In this document: one piece after another, positions 26,339-35,065 of the stretch
Layout: every line of letters starts with the position of its first letter
Numbering within the stretch: position 1 is the first letter of the stretch
NCBI RefSeq assembly: GCF_000349945.1
Contig: NC_020516.1
Location: 2,108,001-2,172,000 of the forward strand
Direction: 5' to 3'
Origin: Azoarcus sp. KH32C
GTDB taxonomy: Bacteria; Pseudomonadota; Gammaproteobacteria; Burkholderiales; Rhodocyclaceae
Length of the DNA stretch: 64,000 nucleotides
Translations under genes and position numbers: made by a program
Notes under the pieces: model-generated
Told to the model about the DNA's origin: nothing
Databases searched by the model: none
Seen by the model: only the letters and a program-made list of their open reading frames with translations

Positions 26339-27349
26339 GTGAAGGCCCTCAATCCCAGATCCACGTTGTGCGCCGCGGTTGCGGCTTCGCTGCTGGCGCT
26401 GGCCGGCGCCAGCGCTGCCACGTCGCAAGGCCCGGCGAGTCCCGCGCCCAAGGTCATCCGCAGCGGCGCCGCCCACGACGCCCTGTTCGATCTCGCGTTC
26501 GACGGACAGCAGGGCATCGCCGTCGGCGCCTTCGGCACCATCGTCGGCAGCGACGACGGTGGTGCAAGTTGGGCTCCGCTGGTGGTCCCGCCGAAGACGC
26601 CGGTGCTGCTCGGCGCGACGATTCGCGGCGGTCACTGCCTCGCGGTCGGTCAGCTCGGGACGATCCTCGCCGCCGACGACTGCCGTCAGTGGCGCCCCGT
26701 CGCCTCGGTCGGCAACGCGCGGCTGATGGCGGTGAGCCTGAACGGCCGCGGGCAGGCCTACGCCGTCGGTGCCTTCGGCACGGTGCTGCGCTCCACCGAC
26801 GGCGGCCATGCGTGGCAGCCGGTCACGATCGACTGGACCGGAATCGGCGAGGGCGGCGCCGAACCGCATCTCTACGACGTCCACGTCGCCGACGACGGCG
26901 CGATCACGATCGTCGGCGAGTTCGGCGTGATCCTGCGCTCGACCGACGGCGTGCGCTGGCAGGTCGTGCACCGCGGCGAACAGTCGCTCTTTGGCCTCGC
27001 GCAGGCCGGCGACGGCAGCGCCTATGCCGTGGGCCAGGCCGGCACGGTGCTGGCCAGCTCCGACGGCGGTGTGAGCTGGAAAGCACTGCCGACCGGTTCA
27101 GCCGCGATCCTGACCGGCGTCTGGAGCGACGGCCGCGGGCGCATCGTCGCCTCCGGCATCAACACCATCCTGCGCAGCGAGGACGGTGGCGCGAGCTGGC
27201 GCCGCGTCGACTCCCGGCTCGTCACCCAGGCCTGGCATCAAGCCGTGGCCGCCGCCCGTCGGGGCGGCGAGGGAGGAGGGAAAGAGGAAGGCGCCTGGCG
27301 GGTGATGACCGCCGGCGCAGCCGGCACGCTGCTCGAACTCGCGCCGTAA
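26339..27349 (+). CDS. YCF48-like beta-propeller protein, secreted (cluster A)
   Basis: The gene begins at GTG 26339, two bases after the DUF1329 stop, in a frame that stays open far upstream, so the true start is easily missed. It opens a signal peptide (KALNPRSTLCAAVAASLLALAGASAA). The mature protein is built from about six repeats of the BNR/YCF48 type: a GAFGT/GQLGT/GEFGV turn followed by an S-x-DGG-x-x-W motif (for example SDDGGASW, RSTDGGHAW, SSDGGVSW, RSEDGGASW). This forms a seven-bladed propeller as in the photosystem II assembly factor. In bacteria such proteins accompany MMPL/DUF1302/DUF1329 sets and are presumed to scaffold the envelope complex. The length is 336 residues. Confidence 0.88.
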   Translation: MKALNPRSTLCAAVAASLLALAGASAATSQGPASPAPKVIRSGAAHDALFDLAFDGQQGIAVGAFGTIVGSDDGGASWAPLVVPPKTPVLLGATIRGGHCLAVGQLGTILAADDCRQWRPVASVGNARLMAVSLNGRGQAYAVGAFGTVLRSTDGGHAWQPVTIDWTGIGEGGAEPHLYDVHVADDGAITIVGEFGVILRSTDGVRWQVVHRGEQSLFGLAQAGDGSAYAVGQAGTVLASSDGGVSWKALPTGSAAILTGVWSDGRGRIVASGINTILRSEDGGASWRRVDSRLVTQAWHQAVAAARRGGEGGGKEEGAWRVMTAGAAGTLLELAP

Positions 27350-27385
27350 GGCGACGCGACACAACAAGACAAGGTAGGAGACACG

Positions 27386-29197
27386 ATGGACACCAAGGCA
27401 TTCGGCTTCTCACGCAGCAGCCTGTGGATCGCTGCGCTTCTCGCCCCGGCGTCGGCCTTTGCGGCCGACTGGCAGTTCTCGGGCTTGGTCCGGGAGGAAA
27501 TCGCAGTACGGGTGGGGGGCGAGGACAATCCGGCCAACCAGCAGGGCAACGTCTTCAACGGCAAATCCGTGCCGAACACCGGCCTCGGCCCCTTCTTGGC
27601 GCCGGGCGTCGCGCCCGCGACGCTGACCCGGCCGGGGTCGTTGAAGGATTCCAACACCTTCAACATGTTCGCGACCCGCGTCGAACTCGCGGCAGACGGC
27701 AAGCTGAGCGAGTCGCTGGCAGCCCACCTGAAATTGCGTGGCTTCTATGACGGCGTCGGCCAGGTCGACGGGGCCTTCAAGAACGAGAACCTGTTCGAGC
27801 AGGAATTCCGTGGCAGCCGCGGCGGCACCCCGTTCGAGGTCGCGCGCAAGGACTGGATGCTGGACATCCCGGCTGCCTATCTCGACTACAACGACGGTCC
27901 GCTGTGGCTGCGCTTCGGCAATCAGCAGATCGCCTGGGGCGAATCGATCTTCTTCCGCGTGCTCGACGTGCCCAACGGCATCGATCTCCGCCGCCATTCG
28001 GTGCTCGACGTGGCCGCCGAGGAGTACTCGGACAAGCGCGTGCCCTCGCTCGCGCTGCGTGGCAGCTTCCGCGTGAACAACGACTGGGAGGTCGAAGGCT
28101 TCACGCAGCGCTTCCAGCCCACGATCCTGCCCGGCGACAACTCGCCGTACAACACCATTCCGTCGCAATTCGTCGTGCAGGAGAAAGCGGGTTACGACGC
28201 GGTCAAGGACGACTGGACCTTCGGCGGGCGCGTGCGCGGCAAAGTGGGCGACTTCGGCATCCAGCTGATGGCGGTCAATCGCCGCAATCCGGATGGCGTC
28301 GTGAAGTGGACCGACTCCCGCAAGGGCATCCTCTCCGGCACGGCCTTCGAGGCGGGCACGGGGCAGGGCGTCTATAGCGCGGCGGAGTGGTTCCACTATG
28401 CCAGCCTCGTGGGCCTGGACGGGGTGGGCGGACTGGAAAGCGCGCTAAACGAATTCCCCGCGACGCTAGGCCTCGGTTCGGCCGCCGTGGCGGCGGGCTG
28501 CGGGGGCACCGTGAGCGGCGGGAAAATCTCGCTGCCCAACAAGGCCGCGGCGTCCTGCGTGCTCGATACCTTCTTCGATCCGGTCGTCGGGCTCGGCAAC
28601 CTGAAGGGACACCTCGCGCGCGAATATCCGCGCGAGAACGTGTTCGGCTTCAGCGTGAACCACGTCTTCGAAGGCGAGCCCGATTCCTTCCTCGACCAAT
28701 TGGTGGGCCGTTTTGAACTGTCCTGGACGCCGGACAAGAAGTTCACCAACCCGACGCTGTCGCGCCGGCTGATCGAGGAAAACGAGACCCAGTTCGCCTT
28801 CATCCTCGAGAAGTACCACAAGTTCAGTGCCGAAATCCCCGCCACCTACATCGTCGCGCAATGGCTGCACAAGACCGCGAGCGATCTCTTCGGGCGGCAC
28901 CTCTCCGGCCTCGACAACAAGCCCGGCGAGCGGCCGAAGGGGCTCGACAGCTTCAACGCCGTCGCGCTGGCAATCCAGCAACCCTCGAAGACCCTCGAAT
29001 GGCGCGGCGACCTTACCGTGCTGACCGACCTGCGCGGTGGCTGGCTGATCCAGCCCGGGGTCAAGTGGAAGCCGAACAAGTCCTTCCAGCTCGATCTCTA
29101 CGGAAACATCATCCGCAGCGACGGCGGTCACGACGACTTCGGCGCGAACCTGGAGTCCGCCAACGAAGTATTCATGCGCGGCACCTTCTACTTCTGA
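27386..29197 (+). CDS. DUF1302 outer-membrane protein (cluster A)
   Basis: 603 residues with a Sec signal (cleavage after ASAFA, about residue 27) and a mature chain of alternating hydrophobic strands ending in the aromatic C-terminus MRGTFYF, typical of a beta-barrel inserted by BAM. The segments LRFGNQQIAWGES and DLRGGWLIQPGVKWKPNKSFQLDLYGN match DUF1302. The family is predicted to form an outer-membrane channel for hydrophobic compounds. It follows GTAGGAGAC and comes after the YCF48-like gene by 36 bases. Confidence 0.9.
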   Translation: MDTKAFGFSRSSLWIAALLAPASAFAADWQFSGLVREEIAVRVGGEDNPANQQGNVFNGKSVPNTGLGPFLAPGVAPATLTRPGSLKDSNTFNMFATRVELAADGKLSESLAAHLKLRGFYDGVGQVDGAFKNENLFEQEFRGSRGGTPFEVARKDWMLDIPAAYLDYNDGPLWLRFGNQQIAWGESIFFRVLDVPNGIDLRRHSVLDVAAEEYSDKRVPSLALRGSFRVNNDWEVEGFTQRFQPTILPGDNSPYNTIPSQFVVQEKAGYDAVKDDWTFGGRVRGKVGDFGIQLMAVNRRNPDGVVKWTDSRKGILSGTAFEAGTGQGVYSAAEWFHYASLVGLDGVGGLESALNEFPATLGLGSAAVAAGCGGTVSGGKISLPNKAAASCVLDTFFDPVVGLGNLKGHLAREYPRENVFGFSVNHVFEGEPDSFLDQLVGRFELSWTPDKKFTNPTLSRRLIEENETQFAFILEKYHKFSAEIPATYIVAQWLHKTASDLFGRHLSGLDNKPGERPKGLDSFNAVALAIQQPSKTLEWRGDLTVLTDLRGGWLIQPGVKWKPNKSFQLDLYGNIIRSDGGHDDFGANLESANEVFMRGTFYF

Positions 29198-29224
29198 GCA
29201 GCGCATTCATTGATTAGGAGTCCA

Positions 29225-30181
29225 ATGATGAGCAGAAAGACCGTCACCGTCTTTGCGGCCACCGGTAGTGCCGGGTCGGCCTGTGTTGAGGAGTTGCTGC
29301 GCCAGGACGTATTCGACGTCCAGGTGCTTGCGAGGGCAGGGGGGCTGCAGGAAAAGTCCTCCTCCGGCCTCCTCAATTCCGTCGATACGAAGCAGCAGCG
29401 CTGGGACGACTGGCGCCGGCGCGGCGTGGTCGTCAAGCAGGCGGACGTCACCGATCACGCCTCGCTGATCCCCGCGCTCGATGGCACCGACTACCTGGTG
29501 TCCTGCGTTCCGCTGTTCGCGACCGAGTCGCAATACCCCTTGATCTGGGCCGCGAAGGAGGCCGGCGTGGAGCGCTTCGTGCCCTCCGAATTCGGCTTCA
29601 TCTACGAGTGGGAACAGTTCTGGCCGACCGACAACGCGCACAAGACCGCCGCCCGCCAGAAGGCCTTTATCCGTCGCGTGATCGAGCTGGCCGGGCTGGA
29701 TTTCACGATCATCCCGGCCGGGCTGTGGATCGAGTATTTCATGCCCGAACCGGTCGCGGTGATGGGCGACGGTAACACGAAGATTTCCTGGTCAACGGCG
29801 CGCGACGTGGGTCGCATCATCCCCCACGTGCTCGCCCACCCGGCCTCGCGCAACGCGGTCTGCCCGGTGGCCGCCACGGCCTACCTCACCTGGAACGAGC
29901 TGCTCGACGCGCGCGAGCGCATCCTCGGTCGCAAGGTCGAGCGCATGTACCTGGGTCACGAGGACTGGCGCAAGGCCTATGACGAAGCCCCCGATGGCCC
30001 GATGAAGGCCATCGTCGGCATCGGCGTGTCCGCCACCGAGTGTCCGGAAGGCATGCCCTTGTGGGCGCATTGGAACGCCATGCATCTGCCCGAGTTCAAG
30101 GGCACGCCGCTGGAGCAGCTCTTCCCGGAATACATCGAGCCCCGCGTCAGGGAACTGCAGGCCGCGCTCGGCGCCGCCTGA
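29225..30181 (+). CDS. NmrA-family NAD(P)-binding protein (isoflavone-reductase-like)
   Basis: 318 residues from ATG 29225 (after TTAGGAG); the frame is open back to a TTG at 29210, which lacks a site. The N-terminal glycine-rich loop VFAATGSAGSACVEELL binds NAD(P). FVPSEFGF and the downstream DNAHKTAARQKAFIR (conserved Lys) fit the PCBER/isoflavone reductase and phenylcoumaran reductase group. WSTARDVGRIIPHVL is typical of NmrA proteins. It may reduce a ring or enone intermediate of the cluster A pathway; a redox-sensor role is the alternative. Confidence 0.82.
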   Translation: MMSRKTVTVFAATGSAGSACVEELLRQDVFDVQVLARAGGLQEKSSSGLLNSVDTKQQRWDDWRRRGVVVKQADVTDHASLIPALDGTDYLVSCVPLFATESQYPLIWAAKEAGVERFVPSEFGFIYEWEQFWPTDNAHKTAARQKAFIRRVIELAGLDFTIIPAGLWIEYFMPEPVAVMGDGNTKISWSTARDVGRIIPHVLAHPASRNAVCPVAATAYLTWNELLDARERILGRKVERMYLGHEDWRKAYDEAPDGPMKAIVGIGVSATECPEGMPLWAHWNAMHLPEFKGTPLEQLFPEYIEPRVRELQAALGAA

Positions 30182-30205
30182 TTCGGCAAAGGAGAGAAGT
30201 TGAAC

Positions 30206-30628
30206 ATGAGCACGATAACGAGCACGACCGTGCCGGCCGGCAGCGGCAGCTTTTCCGGCTGGCGGTTGATGTTCCGTCTGGCCGGCATCTTCAATATTGC
30301 GGTCGCGATCCCGCTGTGGATCGCCCCGGTGGCACTGTCGAAGCTGTTCGGCTTTGAGCCGGTACCCGTCGATATCCTCTACACCGATCTCTTCGCCGTA
30401 CTGGTGATCGCCTTCGGCATCGGCTACTGGCGGATCGGTGCCGACCCGTTGCGCAACCGGCCGATCGTCGAGATGGGCATCCTCGGCAAACTGCTGGTGG
30501 TGCTCGTGGGCTATCAGCATTTTGTCGCCGGCACCACCAACCTGCCTTTCGCCGCGCTGGTGACGGGCGACCTCGTATGGGCCTGGTTCTTCTGGAGATA
30601 CCTGCGTACCCATCCGGAAGGAGCTTGA
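30206..30628 (+). CDS. small four-helix membrane protein (cluster A)
   Basis: 140 residues starting at ATG 30206, preceded by GGAGAG (a TTG two codons upstream is possible). Four hydrophobic segments are visible (LMFRLAGIFNIAVAIPLWIA, LYTDLFAVLVIAFGIGYW, LGKLLVVLVGYQHFVAG and FAALVTGDLVWAWFFWRYL). It resembles uncharacterised small membrane proteins often found at the end of catabolic operons. It sits 25 bases after the NmrA gene and two bases before the acuI remnant, so it was in the same operon. No function can be assigned. Confidence 0.7.
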   Translation: MSTITSTTVPAGSGSFSGWRLMFRLAGIFNIAVAIPLWIAPVALSKLFGFEPVPVDILYTDLFAVLVIAFGIGYWRIGADPLRNRPIVEMGILGKLLVVLVGYQHFVAGTTNLPFAALVTGDLVWAWFFWRYLRTHPEGA

Positions 30629-30630
30629 TC

Positions 30631-30904
30631 GTGTTCAAGGCAATCCTGGTCGACAAGGGCGAGAACGATCACGTGGCGACGCTCGCCAGGTGGATGACGA
30701 TTGCTTGGCCGAAGGCGACGTGACCGTGTGAGTCGAATATTCGTCGCTCAACCACAAGGACGGTCTGCGGATCACGGGGCGGATTCCGCGCGGGACCTGG
30801 GTCCGGACAAGCTCGAATCGATGGTCCGTGACGTCGGGTTGAGCGACGTTGTCGGACTGGCCCCCGAGATACTCGGGGGAGGGTCAGTGGGCGAATTGTC
30901 GTGA
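30631..30904 (+). pseudogene. acuI/yhdH remnant (acrylyl-CoA reductase family) with large internal deletion
   Basis: The GTG at 30631 follows AAGGAG and the frame starts FKAILVDKGEN, the N-terminus of zinc-independent MDR quinone reductases of the AcuI/YhdH type. After a frame change the line continues CLAEGDVTV, a stop, then VEYSSLNHKDGLRITGR, the next conserved AcuI block (EYSSLNYKDGLAITG). It then jumps straight to DLGPDKLESMVRDVGLSDVVGLAPEILGGGSVGELS, the family's C-terminal block, ending at 30904. About 230 residues of catalytic core are missing, so the gene is dead. When intact it would have reduced an acrylyl-CoA-type intermediate of cluster A. Confidence 0.75.
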
Positions 30905-30966
30905 ACGTCAGGCGATAAAGCAGTTTCGACCAGCGGAGCCTTCTCTCTCCCGCCGTTGGTGATTTA

Positions 30967-30999
30967 CCCATCCAGCATAGGTGCTGGATGGGTTCTTTT
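30967..30999 (+). terminator. Rho-independent terminator of cluster A
   Basis: A perfect 11-bp stem (CCCATCCAGCA / TGCTGGATGGG) with a TAGG loop, followed at once by TTCTTTT. It lies 62 bases after the acuI remnant, which marks it as the end of the cluster A transcript. Confidence 0.85.
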
Positions 31000-31137
31000 C
31001 CCGACATGATCGTGCATATGCTTGAGCAGGAGATCGCGCCCCACTATCTGGATCGAGAGGACGCCGGAACGGTGCTCCGCTCGGTCCGGTGCACGCTGGC
31101 GATCGGGACTCTACCTTGAGAGTCCGACCAGAGGCGG

Positions 31138-31590
31138 TCAGCTTTCCGATGCTTGGATCTTCCTCCTCCGCGTTCTCGACGGAGCAATGCTCGCCGAGAT
31201 GGTGGCGATTACGGCGTGGAGAAGCGGATTCTCCCGCGCCGTACTCCATGCCACTGCAGTTGTTACCACGCTGACGTTTTCCTTCAGCGGACGGACGACC
31301 ACGCTGTCCGGTGCGATGTTCCTGAGCGTCGAGGGCACCGGGGCGATGCCTTGGCCGCAGCCAACGAAGGCAATTTGGGAGGCGACGGAGCGGACTTCGT
31401 TGAGGATTCTCGGGGAAAAGCCGCTGGCTCGGCAGGCACTGATGAGGCTGTCGAAGTACTGCGGGCTGACGTGACGGGAGAACATGACGAAGCTCTCGTC
31501 GGCGAGCGATGCGAGGCGGATGCGGGCCGTCGCTGCGAGGGGGGGGATTTCGGCAGCGCGACGGCGAGGCGGCCTCGCGCAAGGGGAGGG
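31138..31590 (-). pseudogene. C-terminal half of a LysR-family regulator, frameshifted
   Basis: Read on the minus strand, the block GRLAVALPKSP (about 31575) is followed, after a frame change near 31530, by IRLASLADESFVMFSRHVSP and then ISACRASGFSPRILNEVRSV and FVGCGQGIAPVPSTLRNIAP. This is the effector domain of a LysR protein of the BenM/CatM-like spelling. The helix-turn-helix half is absent and the frame is broken. A VOC-like, dctP-like and acuI-like set of remnants elsewhere in the window shows the same kind of erosion. Confidence 0.65.
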
Positions 31591-31595
31591 AGGTG

Positions 31596-31787
31596 ATGGT
31601 CGGGCCCATTTCGCCTTCGAGTCGGGCGAAGGCGAGGTACGTGTTCCGCTGGGCGGAGCCCCAGGCGCTTCCCGTTACGGTCGTCGCCGGCGCCGATCAT
31701 TTCTTCTCGGGGCGGCTGTCGGTGCTCGCCAGGGCCGTCAGCGCAAACCTCAAGGACATTCCAGCCGACAGCGGCTTGCCGCGCTGA
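31596..31787 (+). pseudogene. C-terminal fragment of an alpha/beta hydrolase
   Basis: The segment ending ALPVTVVAGADHFFSGRLSV then LARAVSANL matches the last strand and helix of small alpha/beta hydrolases, with the catalytic histidine in GADHFF. The nucleophile elbow and the rest of the fold are missing upstream, where the minus-strand LysR remnant begins. It is a leftover rather than a gene. Confidence 0.55.
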
Positions 31788-31841
31788 ACACGCAGTACGC
31801 AAGGACTTTGTCCTGACGGCGTTTCGGCAAGCTGTTCGGTA

Positions 31842-33083
31842 CTATTCCCGACCGGCCGCCGTCGCCCGGAACGCCCGCCACAGCGTCAGGTCGTATGCGA
31901 TTTTCAGCGCGCCGCAGGCCACCAGCGGCGCTGCGAGCCACCCTGCGGCGAACATCGCCCCGCCGAGCGTCGGGCCGGCAGCGGAGGCGAGGCTGCGCGG
32001 CACCGCGGTGAAGCTGGCCGCAGCGGCGCGCTCGCCCGGTGTCACGACCGCCATCACGAAAGCGCCGCGCGCAGGCACGTCCATCTGCGACAGGAGCGAG
32101 CGCACGATCATCAGCCCCAGCGCAATCTCCAGCTTCGGCACGAAGGCCGCGGCGATCAGGCAGACACTTGCCGGGATGTGCGTGAACACCATCGTATTGA
32201 GCAGGCCGATCCGCTTGGCGAGCCGCGGCGCGGCCAATTGGGACGCCGCGGAGCATAGCCCCGACCAGAAGAAGAACGCGCCGGCTGCGGCCAGCGACAG
32301 ATCGAAGCGCTGGAACAGCCAGAGCGCCAGCAGCGAATTCACCGCCAGTCCGCCGGCGAAGGAGTCGACCGAGAACAGCGCCGCGAGACGGACGACGATC
32401 CCGCGCGACGGCCCGAGCGGAACGGCGGCACGCGTTTCCTCGGGATGCGGTGCCGGCAGGCGGCGGTAGAGCAGCCAGACGGCACAGCCGACGGCGCCGT
32501 AGAGGACGAACATGGCGCGCAGCGCATCCACGCGCGATATTCCGGCCCCCGCCACGATCAGGTCCGGCAGCGCTGCGGCCAAGGCCCCCGCTGCAGCGAA
32601 CAGGGAACCGAGCAGGCTGTAGCGGGCAAAGAGCGCAGTGCGGGCCTCGGGCTTGGCCGCTTCGGCGAGCCGGGCATGTTCCAGCGGCAGAAACACGCTG
32701 ACGTCGCCGGAGCTCGGGTTCAGCGTGCCGACGAAAGCGATGACCAGCAACGGCCAGAAGCCGGACGCGGCGGCGAACAGGAATCCCGTGCACGTCATCA
32801 GCACCGCGGCACCGGATAGCAGCCGTCGGTGATGAAGACGATGCCCCCACGCGCCGACCGCGAGCGTCGCCGCCGCGGAACCGAAAAGCGTGGCCGACGC
32901 GATCAGCCCCACTGCCCAAGTACCCAGCCCCAGCGCGAGAAGATAGGCGGGGAGCAGCACCGCGATATAGCCGTCGGCGAAAGCCCGCATGGCGCGGCCG
33001 ACGAGCAGCGGGAGGACGTCTTCGCGGACGCCGTCGGGAAGGACGACACGCCGGATCAGGCCGGGCTCAGGAAGTCGCGACAC
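31842..33083 (-). CDS. MFS transporter
   Basis: A 413-residue protein with about 12 hydrophobic segments split into two halves by a cytoplasmic loop near residues 205-225 (RRLPAPHPEETRAAVPLGPSRG). The loop between helices 2 and 3 has GAWGHRLHHRRLLSG, the position of the MFS A-motif. The start follows GAGAGG. It ends in the direction of the decayed region, 255 bases from the hydrolase fragment's end, and its 5' side faces a LysR gene on the same strand. Whether it exports or imports, and what, is not apparent. Confidence 0.82.
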   Translation of the reverse strand: MSRLPEPGLIRRVVLPDGVREDVLPLLVGRAMRAFADGYIAVLLPAYLLALGLGTWAVGLIASATLFGSAAATLAVGAWGHRLHHRRLLSGAAVLMTCTGFLFAAASGFWPLLVIAFVGTLNPSSGDVSVFLPLEHARLAEAAKPEARTALFARYSLLGSLFAAAGALAAALPDLIVAGAGISRVDALRAMFVLYGAVGCAVWLLYRRLPAPHPEETRAAVPLGPSRGIVVRLAALFSVDSFAGGLAVNSLLALWLFQRFDLSLAAAGAFFFWSGLCSAASQLAAPRLAKRIGLLNTMVFTHIPASVCLIAAAFVPKLEIALGLMIVRSLLSQMDVPARGAFVMAVVTPGERAAAASFTAVPRSLASAAGPTLGGAMFAAGWLAAPLVACGALKIAYDLTLWRAFRATAAGRE

Positions 33084-33158
33084 GTTCGCCTCTCGAAACG
33101 GGAATCGCCATTGTCGCTGCCGAATGCGCTTCGCGGGCGACTCATCGATGGGCGCCCG

Positions 33159-34073
33159 TCACCGGACGATCGGCCCCGTGTCGAACATTCTCGTGAAGTC
33201 GCAGCTCTCCTGCGCGAGCATCACGATGGAGGACACCACCGTGCTGCGCTGCTCTCCCTTGTACATCGCAAGGTACTCGGTCTTCGGCAGTGCCGGATTT
33301 ACCTTCACGACCTCGAGTTTGCCGGCCTGGATCATCGGTTCCATGCACTTCAACGGCAGATAGCTGATCCCCAAGCCGGATAGGGTGAACCCGATCAACG
33401 CGATCAGGTTGTTGCTGGTCAATGTGTTGGACGGCTTCACCCCGAGTCCCTTGAACCACCGTTCGTAGAGCAGGCCCGTCCCGGACTTGTCACCCTGCGT
33501 CAGCAGTCGATGGGCCGCGAGTTCGTGCAGGCGCAAGGGTCGGCGCGATTCGATCATCCCCGGCTTGGCCATCCAGACGTTTTCCACCTTTCCCACCGGG
33601 ACAGACGAGAAACGCGTGTCGTTGACGGCGCTGGGCGCGATCATCAGGTCGATCTCGTCGGCGAGGAGCTTGTCGCGCAGGCTCACACTCAAGTCCACGT
33701 CGGGCTCCACGGTCACCTTCGGATAGAAGGTATTGATGGCGTTTACAAGACGCGGCAGCCAGGTCAGCGCGGTCAGCTCGGTGACCCCGATGCGGATGCG
33801 CCGCTCGACGACCGCTCCGCGACTGAACTGATCGACCGCGGCATCACGCTGCTCGAGCAGTTTCTTCGCCAACAGGAACATTTCCTCTCCCTTCTCCGTG
33901 AGCCGAGCGGCACGCAGCGAGCGGTCGAAGAGCGGCGTTTCGAACAAGGACTCCAGTTCCTGCACTCGCTTGGAGACGGCCGATTGCGTCGTGTGCAGCT
34001 TCTGGGCCGCTTGCGAGAAGCCGCCGAGCTGCACGACCCAGTAGATCGCTTCGAGTTGCTTGAAGGTCAGCAT
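33159..34073 (-). CDS. LysR-family regulator, divergent from amino-acid ABC operon
   Basis: 304 residues with the LysR winged helix at the N-terminus (FKQLEAIYWVVQLGGFSQAAQKLHTTQSAVSKRVQELE) and a periplasmic-binding-type effector domain from residue 90 (RRIRIGVTELTALTWLPRLV). It is divergent from the ABC substrate-binding protein across 134 bases, so it most probably controls that operon. The inducer may be the amino acid imported by the transporter or the product of the class V PLP enzyme. Confidence 0.88.
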   Translation of the reverse strand: MLTFKQLEAIYWVVQLGGFSQAAQKLHTTQSAVSKRVQELESLFETPLFDRSLRAARLTEKGEEMFLLAKKLLEQRDAAVDQFSRGAVVERRIRIGVTELTALTWLPRLVNAINTFYPKVTVEPDVDLSVSLRDKLLADEIDLMIAPSAVNDTRFSSVPVGKVENVWMAKPGMIESRRPLRLHELAAHRLLTQGDKSGTGLLYERWFKGLGVKPSNTLTSNNLIALIGFTLSGLGISYLPLKCMEPMIQAGKLEVVKVNPALPKTEYLAMYKGEQRSTVVSSIVMLAQESCDFTRMFDTGPIVR

Positions 34074-34207
34074 CGGAAACAGCGCCTGACGGCTCTCCTA
34101 CGGATCGAAAAAAGGAATTCGAATGGATTCTGAAATATCGCTTTTTTTAATTCAAGTCGCCGCCCAGAATTTGATCATCCAATAACGTAAATCACAGGAG
34201 ACAATCC
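34074..34207. promoter_or_regulatory. divergent promoter region LysR / amino-acid ABC operon
   Basis: 134 AT-rich bases between two divergent starts. It contains GAATTCGAATGGATTC (34115-34130, with the palindrome ATTCGAAT at 34117-34124), a plausible LysR recognition dyad, and a run of seven T before TAATTC. CAGGAGA precedes the substrate-binding-protein start. Confidence 0.5.
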
Positions 34208-35026
34208 ATGCGTAAAGCCCTCATCACGACCATCACGGCCGCCAGCCTTTCCTTCCTGTCGGCAACGGCCAGTGCCGATCAGCTGGCGGATATCAAGCAG
34301 AAAGGAACGCTGGTCTGCGGCACGCTGGGGACGGCCGAGCCCTTCAGCTTCCCCAATCCGCAGAGCCGCGAAATCCAGGGATACGACGTCGATTTCTGCA
34401 ACGCCGTCGCCAAGAGCCTGGGCGTGAAGCTGGAGCTGAAGCTCATTGCCGTCGCCGCGCGCATTCCCGAATTGCAGCAGGGGCGCGTGGACGTCGTCGC
34501 CGCCAACCTCGGCTGGTCGCCCGAGCGGGCGGAGCAGATCGCCTACAGCGACGCCTACTACGTCAGCCTGCAGAAAGTGGCCACGAAGCGGGCCGACGCG
34601 ATGAAGACGACGACCGATCTGGCCGGCAAGCGGGTCAGTGCAACCAAGGGTTCGTCGTCGGAGCAGGCCGTCCGTAAAGCCATCCCGACGGCCAGCACCG
34701 TGACCTACCAGGATCCGCCCGCCGCTTTCCTCGCCCTGCAACAGGGCAAGGTCGATGGCTTCGCGGTTTCCGAACTCATGCTGGTCAAGTTCAAGCAGCA
34801 AGTCGAAGCCACGACCCCGATCGACATCCTCGAACCCGCGTTGATGGTCGAACCCTGGGGCATCGGCCTGCGCAAGGGCGAAGAGAGCCTCCTCAAGCAC
34901 GTCAATGGTGTCCTGGAATCGCTGGAGAAGTCCGGCGAGGCTTCCCGGATCTTTGACAAGTGGCTCGGTGCCAGTACTCCATACAACATGAAGCGCGGCT
35001 TCAAGATCGAAGCGATCAAGGGCTGA
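34208..35026 (+). CDS. polar amino-acid ABC transporter, substrate-binding protein
   Basis: A 272-residue periplasmic protein with a Sec signal (cleavage after ATASA, residue 23) and the type-2 periplasmic-binding fold of family 3 solute binders: GTLVCGTLGTAEPFSF, then EIQGYDVDFCNAVAKSLG, and the ligand-binding Arg/Asp segments in the second lobe. It is first of four transporter genes in the order binding protein, permease, permease, ATPase. The ligand is probably an L-amino acid or a related zwitterion; sequence does not decide which. Confidence 0.9.
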   Translation: MRKALITTITAASLSFLSATASADQLADIKQKGTLVCGTLGTAEPFSFPNPQSREIQGYDVDFCNAVAKSLGVKLELKLIAVAARIPELQQGRVDVVAANLGWSPERAEQIAYSDAYYVSLQKVATKRADAMKTTTDLAGKRVSATKGSSSEQAVRKAIPTASTVTYQDPPAAFLALQQGKVDGFAVSELMLVKFKQQVEATTPIDILEPALMVEPWGIGLRKGEESLLKHVNGVLESLEKSGEASRIFDKWLGASTPYNMKRGFKIEAIKG

Positions 35027-35065
35027 CCGGGCGCGGACGGAGAGGTGGATTCCGGAGTCTCTGCC

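Noticed and set aside
31020..31110. Short plus-strand frame (MLEQEIAPHYLDREDAGTV) that faintly recalls a phosphorylase segment
   Set aside because: About 30 residues only; too short and uncertain to name.
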